Origin: Paracoccaceae bacterium
Lineage (GTDB): Bacteria > Pseudomonadota > Alphaproteobacteria > Rhodobacterales > Rhodobacteraceae
Direction: 5' to 3'
Length of the DNA: 64,000 nt
Assembly: GCA_003567315.1 (NCBI GenBank)
Contig: PWZT01000028.1
Span: 1 to 64,000, forward strand
This document shows, one piece after another, positions 11,547 to 20,034 of the stretch (position 1 is the stretch's first letter; each line of letters begins with the position of its first letter). Position numbers and translations under genes: made by a program. Below the pieces are notes generated by a model. That model made no database searches and was not told the origin of the DNA. It saw nothing but the letters and a program-made list of their open reading frames with translations.

Positions 11547-12629
11547 ATGTCACGCATCGGAGTCCTGCCCGCACAGACCCTGCGCGCCATGATCGCACGC
11601 GGCGAGATCACCGCCCAGCCAGACATCGACGAAAGCCAGATCCAGCCCGCGAGCCTCGATCTGCGGCTGGGGTCGCGCGCGTTTCGCGTGCGCGCCTCGT
11701 TTCTGGCAGGCAAGGGCCACAGCGTTGCGCAGCGGCTGGCGGATGTCGAAATGCACCAGATGGATCTCCGCGACGGCGCAGTGCTGGAAAAGGGCTGCGT
11801 CTATGTCGTGCCCCTTATGGAACGCCTCGCGCTGCCTGTCGGCATTCAGGCTGTCGCCAATGCCAAAAGCTCGACCGGCCGGCTCGATCTGCTCACCCGT
11901 GTCATCACCGATGACGGCACCGAATTCGACCGCGTGCCCGAAGGGTATCATGGCCCGCTCTATGCCGAGATCTGCCCGCGCTCCTTCTCGGTGCTGGTGC
12001 GCCCCGGGATGCGGCTCAACCAGATCCGCTTCCGCCGTGGGCAGGCGGTGCTTGCCGATACCGAGCTTGCCGCGCTGCATGCCGCGCAGACGCTGGTGCC
12101 GGGCGATCCCATGATCTCCGAGGGGCTCGGCTTCTCGGTCGATCTGCGCCCGGACGCTGGCACATTGGTCGGCTACCGCGCGAAACCCCATACCGGCGTG
12201 ATCGATCTCGACCGCATCGGCGCCTATGCGGCGGCTGATTTCTGGGAAGAGCTGCACAGCGCCGAGGGCCGCATCATCCTCGATCCGGGCGCCTTCTACA
12301 TCCTCGTGAGCCGCGAATCGGTGCATATCCCGCCCGATTACGCCGCCGAAATGGCCCCCTATCTGGCCATGGTGGGCGAGTTCCGCGTCCATTACGCAGG
12401 CTTTTTCGACCCCGGCTTCGGCCATGCGCCCGCAGGCGGCGCAGGCGCGCGCGGCGTGCTGGAGGTCCGCTGCCATGAAGCGCCCTTCGTGCTCGAGCAC
12501 GGCCAGATCGTCGGGCGGCTGGTCTACGAGCGGATGGCCGAACGGCCAGAGCAGCTCTACGGGCGTGAGATTGCCTCCAACTACCAGGGCCAGGGCCTGA
12601 AACTTTCAAAGCATTTCAAGGTGGTATGA
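11547..12629 (+). CDS. dCTP deaminase-like protein (long, double-domain form)
   Basis: Dcd converts dCTP to dUTP for thymidylate synthesis. At 360 residues this is nearly twice the usual 190, consistent with two dUTPase-like folds in tandem, a form common in alphaproteobacteria. The first half has the catalytic-type elements: IQPASLDLRLG, the NAKSSTGRLDLLTRV loop, and YHGPLYAEICPRSFSVLVRPGMRLNQIR. The second half repeats related motifs (GAFYILVSRESVHIP, EVRCHEAPFVLEHGQIVGRLVYERM). It follows the usual annotation of the family; activity of the second half is unknown. 4 bp upstream of the marC-like gene. Confidence 0.88.
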   Translation: MSRIGVLPAQTLRAMIARGEITAQPDIDESQIQPASLDLRLGSRAFRVRASFLAGKGHSVAQRLADVEMHQMDLRDGAVLEKGCVYVVPLMERLALPVGIQAVANAKSSTGRLDLLTRVITDDGTEFDRVPEGYHGPLYAEICPRSFSVLVRPGMRLNQIRFRRGQAVLADTELAALHAAQTLVPGDPMISEGLGFSVDLRPDAGTLVGYRAKPHTGVIDLDRIGAYAAADFWEELHSAEGRIILDPGAFYILVSRESVHIPPDYAAEMAPYLAMVGEFRVHYAGFFDPGFGHAPAGGAGARGVLEVRCHEAPFVLEHGQIVGRLVYERMAERPEQLYGREIASNYQGQGLKLSKHFKVV

Positions 12630-12633
12630 GCCA

Positions 12634-13299
12634 ATGTTGGAGTTCCTCGATTTCATTGACTTAGCCTTTGTCATCACCGCCTTTGTCACGCTCTTCGTGG
12701 TGATCGACCCGATCGGCACCGCCCCGATCTTTCTGGCGCTGACCCAGGGCATGACGCCCGCGCGCCGCCGCGCCATCGGCATTCGCGCCTGTGTCATCGC
12801 CGCCATTCTTCTGGCGCTGTTCGGCATCGCGGGCGAGGATTTCCTGCGCTCGGTCGGCATCTCGATGCCGGCCTTCCAGATCGCAGGTGGGATCCTGCTG
12901 TTCCTGACCGCGCTCGACATGCTTTTCGACCGTCGCACCCAGCGGCGCAAGGAACATGCCGATGAGGGGCCGACGCCCGCCGATGACCCCTCCGTCTTCC
13001 CGCTGGCCATGCCACTCATCGCCGGTCCCGGGGCGATGGCCAGCATGGTGCTGCTCATCGGCGAGACGGGGCGCAGCCCGCAAGGCATGGGGCTGGTGAC
13101 GCTGGTAATGCTCGCTGTGATCGCGCTGGTGCTTCTGGCCTTCCTCTCCGCCGGGCTGATCGAGCGGCTCTTGCGGCGCACCGGCACGATGGTGATGACA
13201 CGCCTCTTCGGGCTCTTGCTGGCCGCCCTTTCGGTGCAATTCGTCCTGAACGGGGCCACGGCCATCGGCATCCTGCCGCAAACTGCGCCAATGCCCTGA
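12634..13299 (+). CDS. MarC-family inner-membrane protein
   Basis: The 221-residue protein has about six hydrophobic helices and the UPF0056/MarC motifs: FVTLFVVIDPIGTAPIFLAL at the N-terminus, GEDFLRSVGISMPAFQIAGG, and FPLAMPLIAGPGAMASMVLL. The family's transport role is not established; an early link to multiple antibiotic resistance did not hold up in E. coli. It is 4 bp after the dcd-like gene and probably in the same transcript. Confidence 0.92.
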   Translation: MLEFLDFIDLAFVITAFVTLFVVIDPIGTAPIFLALTQGMTPARRRAIGIRACVIAAILLALFGIAGEDFLRSVGISMPAFQIAGGILLFLTALDMLFDRRTQRRKEHADEGPTPADDPSVFPLAMPLIAGPGAMASMVLLIGETGRSPQGMGLVTLVMLAVIALVLLAFLSAGLIERLLRRTGTMVMTRLFGLLLAALSVQFVLNGATAIGILPQTAPMP

Positions 13300-13686
13300 G
13301 CGCGTCGCCCGGTCTGCCGTCAAGCCCCGTTCCCGATCAGCCCGGCGTATCCGACTGCGCGAATTGCCTTCATCTTGTCCCAAATACGCGCGCCGTCAGG
13401 CGCGCTTCTCCCCGAGAGGCGGCATACGCACTCCAGACGATGCGCGGCCCCAAGGGCGGCGCGCCAATGTGATCGAGGATCGCTCCAGGCGCAGTGAAAC
13501 CTTTTCATCGGTGACGCCCATTGCGCGTGACATGATCCCGCGCGGTCTCTACGCTGCGTCCCGCAATCGGGACACGCGGGTCAAGCCGGGCAATATCTTG
13601 CTTGAAGCCGCAGGCGCTGTGGCGTCGGATATGGCGCGTCCCGTGATCGGTCGGGAAGGTCAGCGAGAGGCGAAAGGGCACCGCGC
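13300..13686. other. Intergenic region with one dispersed-element copy
   Basis: This 387-bp gap between two plus-strand genes holds one copy of the dispersed 3'-end element with its GCGCGCC hairpin (13368-13405, minus orientation). I see no convincing gene in the rest; short open frames here have atypical Arg/Ala-rich composition and overlap the repeat. Confidence 0.6.
13368..13405 (-). repeat. Dispersed 3'-end element, copy 1
   Basis: Minus-strand reading: hairpin GCGCGCC-TGAC-GGCGCGC (13388-13405) runs directly into GTATTTGGGACAAGATGAAG (13368-13387). It is the only one of the seven copies not downstream of a gene on the same strand. Confidence 0.8.
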
Positions 13687-14751
13687 ATGAGAAAGCATAC
13701 GCAAACCGCGCCCCCGGAAAATCCCGCCTTGGCCGAGGGCCTGGACGTCAAGGCGCGGGCCGATGCGCCCGTATTCTGGCCGATCCGTCTGCAACAGCGG
13801 CTGGGCCTCCCCGGCATCAGCGGGGGTCTCGTCACAGCCACGTATCTGCTGCTCGCCTGGCTTGCAGCGGGGCGCGGGCCAGTCGCGGCATTCCCAACCG
13901 CACAAATGGGAGAGACGCTGTTTTTCGCGCTCTCGCTCGGCCTGATCGTCGAACTGGCCGCGCTCATACCGCGCGCCGCGCAGCGCGATCTGGACGCACT
14001 GGCCAGCGAAATGACACCAAACACCGCGCTTTTCGCGCAACTCAAAGCCGCGCTGATCCGCTACCCATCCAGCGATGTCGCGGTGAATGCCGCAATCGGG
14101 CTCGGGATCGGCGTGGCGCATGTCGCCCTGCTCGGGACCGGCCGGGAGGCTGTGGCGGGCGACGCGCGCGCTGTCATCCTGGCACTCGGCACGATCCTGC
14201 TCTGGGCGATGATGGTGCAAACCGGCTCCCTGCTTGTCGCCAATGCCCGGCTTTTTGCACAAATCGGGCGCAGCGCGGTCAGGGTGGAACTGCTTGCACT
14301 CGACCGGCTCCGCCCCATTGCAAGCGCCGCCCTGCGCCCGATGCTGCTCGTGATGGTGCTGCTGGCAGCCTACCCGCTGATGTTGCTCGGCACGGACGGG
14401 TTTGACGCATCGGCCGCCATCGGGCCCGTGGCCACAGCGCTGCTTGCGCTGGCAGTGGTATGGCTGCCCTTACATGGCCTGCGCGCACGCATTCACACGG
14501 CGCGTGCGCAGCAGATCGCCCGGATCGATGCTGCGTTGCAACAGACGTTGCAATCGGTTGACCGGCATGGCGCCCCTGCCGATCCGCAGCGCGCAGAGGC
14601 GTTGAGCGCTCTTCGCAGCAGAGTGCTGGCCGCGCCCACACTGCCTCTCGGGCTGGGTGGTGTCGGGCGGGGGCTGATCTACCTCGCACTGCCAGTGGCA
14701 ACCTGGGGTGGCAAGGGCTTCGCCGAAGGAGTGCTGAGCTGGCTCTTCTGA
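13687..14751 (+). CDS. Membrane protein of unknown function
   Basis: A 354-residue protein with a polar N-terminus (about 45 residues) and hydrophobic segments at roughly 50-70 (GLVTATYLLLAWLAAG), 80-100, 140-155, 165-185, 220-240 (LLVMVLLAAYPLMLLG), 250-270 and near the C-terminus (LIYLALPVATW). A cytoplasmic-looking helical stretch (ARAQQIARIDAALQQTLQSV) lies between the last two. I recognise no family. It has no close operon partner: a 387-bp gap precedes it and 171 bp follow. The ATG at 13687 is the first reasonable start. Confidence 0.65.
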   Translation: MRKHTQTAPPENPALAEGLDVKARADAPVFWPIRLQQRLGLPGISGGLVTATYLLLAWLAAGRGPVAAFPTAQMGETLFFALSLGLIVELAALIPRAAQRDLDALASEMTPNTALFAQLKAALIRYPSSDVAVNAAIGLGIGVAHVALLGTGREAVAGDARAVILALGTILLWAMMVQTGSLLVANARLFAQIGRSAVRVELLALDRLRPIASAALRPMLLVMVLLAAYPLMLLGTDGFDASAAIGPVATALLALAVVWLPLHGLRARIHTARAQQIARIDAALQQTLQSVDRHGAPADPQRAEALSALRSRVLAAPTLPLGLGGVGRGLIYLALPVATWGGKGFAEGVLSWLF

Positions 14752-14922
14752 CCCTCTGCCTGGCTGACCGGTGCGTGGAGCATACTGCGTGGCCCGTCCG
14801 GCTTGGCTGTGTTGGGCTGTTCATCGCCAAGCCAGATGCCGGAGCAAAAAACCAAGGGCTTGGCGAACCGAAAAAGCCTTGCTAGGTTACGGGCTCATGT
14901 GTCTTTCCCAAAGCCGGTTTTC

Positions 14923-15780
14923 ATGCGCCACAGCCTGCCCACGATCCCGCAATTCTACGTGACCGCCCCCCAGCCCTGCCCCTATCTCGCGGGCCGGATG
15001 GAGCGCAAGCTGTTCACGGCGCTGCAGGGCGATCAGGCCGAGGCGATGAATGACACGCTCTCAAAACAGGGCTTCCGGCGCTCGCAGAATGTGCTCTACC
15101 GCCCCTCCTGCGCGGATTGCTGCGCCTGCCTGTCGGCGCGCATAAGGGTCGCGGATTTCAAACCCACCCGCTCGCAACGCCGCGTGATGAAGCGCAACCG
15201 CCATCTGCAGCGCCATGTCACCAGCGCCTGGGCCACCGAGGATCAGTACGACCTTTTCCGCCGCTACCTCGATTCGCGCCATGCCGATGGCGGAATGGCG
15301 GATATGGATGTGTTCGAATTCGCCGCGATGATCGAGGAAACGCCAGTGCGGACGCGGGTGCTGGAATATGTGGGCCATGGCGCGAACGGGCGGCGGCAAT
15401 TGCAGGCCGTGTGTCTCAGCGATGTGCTCGATGACGGGTTGAGCCTTGTCTATTCCTTCTTCGACCCCGACCACGCCGCGCGCTCGCTTGGCAGCTTCAT
15501 GATCCTCGATCAGATCGAGCTTGCGCGTCAGATCGGCCTGCCTTTCGTGTATCTGGGCTATTGGGTGCCGGGCAGCCCCAAGATGGATTACAAGGCGAAA
15601 TTCTCCGCGCTCGAAGTCTATCACGAGGGCGCATGGCAGACGCTGCGCGACCCGGCGCGCTATTCGGGCACAACCCATCCGCTCTCGGTCAAACCCATCG
15701 CCGAGCAAGTGGCCGGGCTGACATTGCCCGGGACGCTCAGCGCGCCGATTGCCCCGAGAACCCCGCGCCGCGAAAAATGA
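14923..15780 (+). CDS. bpt: Bacterial aminoacyl-tRNA-protein transferase (Bpt/Ate1-like)
   Basis: Members of this family transfer an amino acid from its tRNA (leucine in Bpt) to the N-terminus of proteins exposing Asp or Glu, marking them for N-degron proteolysis. The 285-residue product shows the ATE N-terminal cysteine cluster ([30 protein letters not shown]) and the C-terminal domain with [27 protein letters not shown] and [13 protein letters not shown]. Start at 14923 ([12 protein letters not shown]) is chosen because it matches the family's usual N-terminus; upstream in-frame codons add an unlikely 40 residues. Confidence 0.92.
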   Translation: MRHSLPTIPQFYVTAPQPCPYLAGRMERKLFTALQGDQAEAMNDTLSKQGFRRSQNVLYRPSCADCCACLSARIRVADFKPTRSQRRVMKRNRHLQRHVTSAWATEDQYDLFRRYLDSRHADGGMADMDVFEFAAMIEETPVRTRVLEYVGHGANGRRQLQAVCLSDVLDDGLSLVYSFFDPDHAARSLGSFMILDQIELARQIGLPFVYLGYWVPGSPKMDYKAKFSALEVYHEGAWQTLRDPARYSGTTHPLSVKPIAEQVAGLTLPGTLSAPIAPRTPRREK

Positions 15781-15848
15781 ACTGCCCCCGGAGGGCGGAG
15801 ACGCTGAACCCGCGCCCCAGCGCCAGCCAAAACGACCCCGCGCCTCAA

Positions 15849-15900
15849 CTTCATCTTGCCAGAAATACTCTCGCCGAAGGCAGCGCGCCGACAGGCGCGC
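15849..15900 (-). repeat. Dispersed 3'-end element, copy 2 (with hairpin)
   Basis: Minus-strand reading: hairpin GCGCGCC-TGTC-GGCGCGC (15883-15900), a mini hairpin GCCTTCGGC, then GAGAGTATTTCTGG and CAAGATGAAG ending at 15849. It lies 46 bp downstream of the minus-strand yjbQ-like gene, in the gap converging with bpt, and probably acts at that gene's 3' end. Confidence 0.85.
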
Positions 15901-15945
15901 TCCCCGACTGTGAAACATACCGCCATAGCTTGATCGTGCGGCGTT

Positions 15946-16362
15946 CTAGCGCAGCATCACCACCACTTCGCGCGCATGCGGGGCGTCGCGGTGCTCGACA
16001 AGGTAAATCCCCTGCCAGCGCCCCAGCAGCATCCGCCCGTCGATCACGGGGATTTGCAGACTGGTCGGCAAGAGCGCTGCCTTGATATGCGCGGGCATGT
16101 CGTCCGGCCCCTCGATCCGGTGGGTGAGCCAGTTCATCTGCGGATGATCGGCATGGGGCGCGAGCCGCGTCAGAAACCCCATCAAATCGGTCTGCACATC
16201 CGGGTCGGCATTTTCCTGAATCAGCAGGCTGGCGGAGGTATGGCGGATGAACAACGTGAGCACGCCTGTGCCCTCCAGCATCGGGATGATGCTCCGGGTG
16301 ATCTCGTAGAATCCCGCGCCCTGCGTGCGGATGCTCAAGCGTTGGCAGGCAGGCTCCGGCAT
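15946..16362 (-). CDS. YjbQ-family protein (UPF0047)
   Basis: A 138-residue single-domain protein with the family signatures GVLTLFIRHTSASLLIQENADP, the H-rich middle (WLTHRIEGPDDMPAHIKAALL) and the end LLGRWQGIYLVEHRD. E. coli YjbQ shows weak thiamine-phosphate synthase activity, but the physiological role is unknown. It lies just downstream of the DUF1178 gene (12 bp), likely one transcript. Confidence 0.92.
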   Translation of the reverse strand: MPEPACQRLSIRTQGAGFYEITRSIIPMLEGTGVLTLFIRHTSASLLIQENADPDVQTDLMGFLTRLAPHADHPQMNWLTHRIEGPDDMPAHIKAALLPTSLQIPVIDGRMLLGRWQGIYLVEHRDAPHAREVVVMLR

Positions 16363-16374
16363 CGCAGGGCTGCG

Positions 16375-16800
16375 TCAATTGGTATTGCGCGCAGGCGCAA
16401 AGGGCAGCGGCAGCACGGGCACGCCGTCATCAAGCAGCGCCTTGGCCTCGTCGGGCGCGGCTACACCATGGATGGGCCGGTCGGGAATGTCGCCGAGGTA
16501 CATCGCCCGCGCCTCGGTCACGAACTGATCGCCGACGTCATTGGAATGCGCTTCAATATAGGCGCGCAAGTCTTTGATTTTCTGTGATATATCTGGGGGT
16601 TCGGGCGTGCTTTCAGGTATTGCAGGCGCAGTGCTCGCCCCCGTGATCGCGGGTGCCATCAACGCCTTTTCGATCTTGCCGGAACCGCAATGCGGACATG
16701 TCACCATCCCGCGCGCATTGAGTGTGTCAAAGGCCGACCCGGATTGAAACCAGCTTTCGAAACTGTGCCCTTCGGCGCATTTCAGAGAGAACTTTATCAT
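16375..16800 (-). CDS. DUF1178 zinc-ribbon protein
   Basis: The 141-residue product begins MIKFSLKCAEGHSFESWFQS and has a CPHCGSG knuckle, so two cysteine clusters could hold one zinc ion. After a Pro/Ala linker comes a conserved helical region (LRAYIEAHSNDVGDQFVTEARAMYLGDIPDRPIHGVA). Function is unknown; the family is largely alpha- and betaproteobacterial. I use ATG 16800, as the conserved segment starts there; GTG and ATG codons slightly upstream are less likely. It is divergent from the glutathione peroxidase. Confidence 0.9.
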   Translation of the reverse strand: MIKFSLKCAEGHSFESWFQSGSAFDTLNARGMVTCPHCGSGKIEKALMAPAITGASTAPAIPESTPEPPDISQKIKDLRAYIEAHSNDVGDQFVTEARAMYLGDIPDRPIHGVAAPDEAKALLDDGVPVLPLPFAPARNTN

Positions 16801-16919
16801 GAACTGAACTACTCGATTACGCATGGAGAATTATACAGCAGCAATTTCAGATCAAGCCAAAATACCTTGCCGAACCCTCTGTTCCGGCTAGTTTTCGCCG
16901 AAGTCTCACGGAGGGTGCC

Positions 16920-17426
16920 ATGCTCAGGATCGCTGCAATGCTCGTTTCACTCTTTGCCCTGCCTACCCATGCGTTTACCTTCACCGGGCTTGATGGAAGC
17001 CGCATCGACTTGAGCGACTGGCGCGGGACACCGGTTCTGGTGGTCAATACGGCCTCGCTGTGCGGCTTCACCCGGCAATATGGCGACATGCAGGCGCTTT
17101 ACGAGGAATACGGCCCGCAAGGGCTTGTCGTGCTTGCGGTCCCGTCCGATGATTTCCGCCAGGAGTTGTCGAGCAATGAGGAAGTCGCCGATTTCTGCCG
17201 CGTGCAGACCGGGCTGACCTTCCCGATCACGCAGATCACGCCCGTGCGCGGGTCGCAGGCACACCCGTTTTACCAATGGCTTGCCGAGGAACATGGGCAT
17301 GTGCCCTCGTGGAATTTCAACAAGGCGCTGATCGGGCCGGAGGGAGAGTTGATGGGCTTCTGGGGGTCGCGGACCCGCCCCACGGCACGCGCCATCACCA
17401 GCCAGATCCGCACCGCCCTGCCCTGA
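16920..17426 (+). CDS. Glutathione peroxidase-family protein, probably exported
   Basis: A 168-residue thiol peroxidase reducing peroxides. It has an N-terminal signal-like segment (MLRIAAMLVSLFALPTHA), the peroxidatic Cys48 in VVNTASLCGFTRQYG, and the WNFNKALI motif with the tetrad Trp and Asn. Unusually, the tetrad Gln motif (normally in a PCNQFG-like segment) is replaced by PSDDFRQEL, so the active site differs from classic enzymes. The protein uses cysteine, not selenocysteine. GGAGGG lies 7 nt before the ATG. It lies 87 bp before the deacetylase-like gene. Confidence 0.9.
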   Translation: MLRIAAMLVSLFALPTHAFTFTGLDGSRIDLSDWRGTPVLVVNTASLCGFTRQYGDMQALYEEYGPQGLVVLAVPSDDFRQELSSNEEVADFCRVQTGLTFPITQITPVRGSQAHPFYQWLAEEHGHVPSWNFNKALIGPEGELMGFWGSRTRPTARAITSQIRTALP

Positions 17427-17431
17427 TCCAC

Positions 17432-17459
17432 TTTTTCACATGGTGAAATCGTTTTTCAT
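17432..17459 (+). repeat. Upstream copy of a 28-bp direct repeat
   Basis: This segment matches 17506-17533 at all but three or so positions, 74 bp apart. It contains the palindrome TTTCAC-ATG-GTGAAA and the inverted repeat TGAAA-N5-TTTCA. It lies in the gap between the peroxidase and the deacetylase-like gene, as an operator would. Confidence 0.75.
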
Positions 17460-17505
17460 AATCAGACCGCCAAGTGCCAAATCGGGCCGGTTGCTGGCAG
17501 GGTAT

Positions 17506-17533
17506 TTTTTCGCATGATGAAACCGTTTTTCAT
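17506..17533 (+). promoter_or_regulatory. Second copy of the 28-bp repeat, overlapping a start codon
   Basis: The downstream copy spans the start codon at 17514 and carries a perfect inverted repeat GATGAAA-N5-TTTCATC (17515-17533). A protein bound here would block translation initiation or early elongation, or the RNA could fold as a hairpin over the start. Confidence 0.55.
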
Positions 17534-18656
17534 CGGCTCGGAAATCTACCGCGGCTCCAGCTATGGCGCGTGGCACCCGCTGCACATCCCGCGTGTCTCC
17601 ACCGTGATGGATTTGGCGCGTGCGCTGGGCTGGCTGCCGCAGGCGCAATTCCGCACCAGCCCGCGCGCGAAACCCGAGGCGCTGACGGCCTTCCACACGC
17701 CGGATTACATCGCAGCATTGCAGGCCGCCGAGGCCGCGCAGGAGGTCAGTGACGCGACGCGCAAGCGGCACGGTCTGGGCAGCACCGCAAACCCGGTCTT
17801 TCCCGAGATGTTCCGCCGCCCCGCCACGGGCGCCGGGGGCGTGATGCTCGCGGCGGAGCTGGTGCGCGATGGCGGGGTCGTGCATGTGCCCGGCGGGGGC
17901 ACGCATCACGCGATGGCCGATTACGCGAACGGATTCTGCTATCTCAACGACCCCGTGTTCAGCCTTCTGGCGCTGCGCCATCTGGGGCTGTCGCGCATCG
18001 CCTATGTCGATATCGACGCGCATCATTGCGACGGGGTGGAGGCGGCGCTCTCGGGCGATGACGACATGCTGCTGATCTCGGTGCATGAAGAGAAACGCTG
18101 GCCCTTCACGGGCAGGCTCGGCGATGCGGGCAGTGGGCGCGCGATCAATCTGCCTGTGCCGCGCGAGCTCAATGATAGCGAGATGCGCGTGATCCTGCAG
18201 CGGCTGATCCTGCCCGCGCTGGAGCGTTTCGCGCCCCAGGCCATCGTTCTGCAATGCGGATCGGACGCGATCGAGGAAGACCCGCTGTCGCGGCTCGCGC
18301 TGTCGAACAATGCCCATGCCGAGGTCGCGCTGGCGCTGCGCGGAATGGCCCCGCGCATGGTGGTGCTGGGCGGGGGCGGCTATAACCCGTGGTCCGTCGC
18401 GCGCTGCTGGACGCGCATCTGGGGCGCGCTCAATGGCCATGTGCTCGACGGCGCCCTGCCGGACGCGGCGCGGGATGTGCTGGCGGGGCTGTCATGGAAC
18501 CGCCGCGCGCGCGGGCGCAACCCGCCTGCGCATTGGTTCACCACGCTCAATGACCCCCCGCGCGAAGGCCCGGTGCGCGCTGAAATCCTCCAGCGCATCG
18601 CCAAACTTGCCGCTACATCACCTTTTGCCCGCAACTTCGGCAGAAAAACCGCCTGA
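17514..18656 (+). CDS. Histone-deacetylase-like amidohydrolase (AcuC/acetylpolyamine type)
   Basis: The 380-residue protein belongs to the zinc-dependent arginase/deacetylase fold used by AcuC and acetylpolyamine amidohydrolases to remove acetyl groups from lysine or polyamines. Visible active-site parts are GGGTHHAMAD (His pair), VDIDAHHCDGVE (metal-binding Asp and His), and LQCGSDAIEEDPLSRLALSN (second metal Asp), with the GGGGYNP loop containing the family's catalytic Tyr. The substrate is not evident. Two ATGs open the gene, embedded in a 28-bp repeat with operator-like symmetry. Confidence 0.88.
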   Translation: MMKPFFIGSEIYRGSSYGAWHPLHIPRVSTVMDLARALGWLPQAQFRTSPRAKPEALTAFHTPDYIAALQAAEAAQEVSDATRKRHGLGSTANPVFPEMFRRPATGAGGVMLAAELVRDGGVVHVPGGGTHHAMADYANGFCYLNDPVFSLLALRHLGLSRIAYVDIDAHHCDGVEAALSGDDDMLLISVHEEKRWPFTGRLGDAGSGRAINLPVPRELNDSEMRVILQRLILPALERFAPQAIVLQCGSDAIEEDPLSRLALSNNAHAEVALALRGMAPRMVVLGGGGYNPWSVARCWTRIWGALNGHVLDGALPDAARDVLAGLSWNRRARGRNPPAHWFTTLNDPPREGPVRAEILQRIAKLAATSPFARNFGRKTA

Positions 18657-18746
18657 GCGCCCGCGCCGCAGCTCTGGAACGCTTGCACCACACTCTCGCG
18701 GCGCATAAAGAGTGGCGCGGAAAGTCTGGGGGAGAAGGATCGGCCG

Positions 18747-20003
18747 ATGCCGCTTCTGGTCATGAAATTCGGCGGCACTTCGGTGGCTGATCTGGGGCGC
18801 ATCCGCAACGCGGCCGAAAAGGTGCGCGCGGAAGTGGCGCGCGGCTATGATGTGATCGTCATCGTATCGGCCATGTCGGGCAAGACCAACGAGCTTGTGG
18901 GGTGGGTGAACGAGACCTCGCCGCTTTATGACGCGCGCGAATATGATGCGGTGGTGAGTTCGGGCGAGAATGTCACCGCCGGGCTGATGGCGCTGACATT
19001 GCAGGAGATGGATGTGCCCGCGCGCTCCTGGCAGGGCTGGCAAGTGCCGATCCAGACCACGAGCCAACATGGCGCGGCCCGCTTTGTCGATATCCCGCGC
19101 GCCAATCTGGACGCGAAATTCGCCGAGGGCTTCAAGGTCGCCGTGATCGCAGGCTTCCAAGGCGTGAGTCCCGAGGGCCGCATCACCACGCTGGGGCGCG
19201 GCGGCTCGGACACGACCGCAGTCGCCTTCGCCGCGGCCTTCGAGGCAGAGCGCTGCGACATTTATACCGATGTCGATGGCATCTACACGACCGATCCGCG
19301 TATCACCTCGAAAGCGCGCAAGCTGGAAAAGATCAGCTTCGAGGAGATGTTGGAACTGGCCTCGCTCGGCGCGAAGGTCTTGCAGACGCGCTCGGTCGAG
19401 CTTGCCATGCGCTACAAGGTGCGGCTACGCGTGCTGTCATCTTTCGATGATACGGATGAGCAATCAGGAACTCTGGTCTGTGATGAGGATGAGATCATGG
19501 AATCGAAAGTCGTCTCGGGCGTGGCCTATAGCCGCGAGGAAGCCAAGCTGACCCTCGTCACAGTCGAGGACCGCCCCGGTATCGCCGCGGCCATTTTCGG
19601 CCCGCTCGCCGAGGCTGGGGTGAATGTGGACATGATCGTCCAGAACATCTCGGAAAACGCGCAAGGCCATGACAAGCCCGTGACCGACATGACCTTTTCC
19701 TGCCCGGTCGATCAGGTCGCGCGCGCGCGCAAGGCGCTGGAAGGCGCGCGCGATGCGGGCCAGATCCGGTATGACAGGCTGGAGGTGGATGAGGATGCGG
19801 CCAAGGTGTCGGTGGTGGGCATCGGGATGCGCAGCCATGCGGGTGTTGCCGCGCGAATGTTCAGCGCCCTTGCTGAAGAACGCGTCAATATCAAGGTGAT
19901 CGCCACCTCCGAGATCAAGATTTCAGTGCTTATTGACAGAAAATATATGGAACTGGCCGTTCAGGCGCTCCATGATGCGTTCGAATTGGACAAGACCGGC
20001 TGA
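18747..20003 (+). CDS. lysC: Aspartate kinase
   Basis: Aspartokinase phosphorylates aspartate at the head of the lysine, threonine, methionine and diaminopimelate pathways. The 418-residue product starts VMKFGGTSVADLGRI, contains TLGRGGSDTTAVAFAAAFEAERCDIYTDVDGIYTTDPR, and ends with two ACT domains (about 265-335 and 345-415: LVTVEDRPGIAAAIFGPLAEAGVNVDMIVQN, SVVGIGMRSHAGVAARMFSALAEERVNI), implying feedback control by amino-acid end products. Start ATG 18747 has GGGGGAGAAGG upstream. ptsP follows 31 bp later. Confidence 0.97.
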   Translation: MPLLVMKFGGTSVADLGRIRNAAEKVRAEVARGYDVIVIVSAMSGKTNELVGWVNETSPLYDAREYDAVVSSGENVTAGLMALTLQEMDVPARSWQGWQVPIQTTSQHGAARFVDIPRANLDAKFAEGFKVAVIAGFQGVSPEGRITTLGRGGSDTTAVAFAAAFEAERCDIYTDVDGIYTTDPRITSKARKLEKISFEEMLELASLGAKVLQTRSVELAMRYKVRLRVLSSFDDTDEQSGTLVCDEDEIMESKVVSGVAYSREEAKLTLVTVEDRPGIAAAIFGPLAEAGVNVDMIVQNISENAQGHDKPVTDMTFSCPVDQVARARKALEGARDAGQIRYDRLEVDEDAAKVSVVGIGMRSHAGVAARMFSALAEERVNIKVIATSEIKISVLIDRKYMELAVQALHDAFELDKTG

Positions 20004-20034
20004 CGCATCCCACGCCGGATAATTTGGAGGGGCC

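Noticed and set aside
13364-13690. Possible 108-codon gene in the 13.3-13.7 kb gap
   Set aside because: It runs through the dispersed element and hairpin and has an Arg/Pro-rich composition; no ribosome site or conserved motif.
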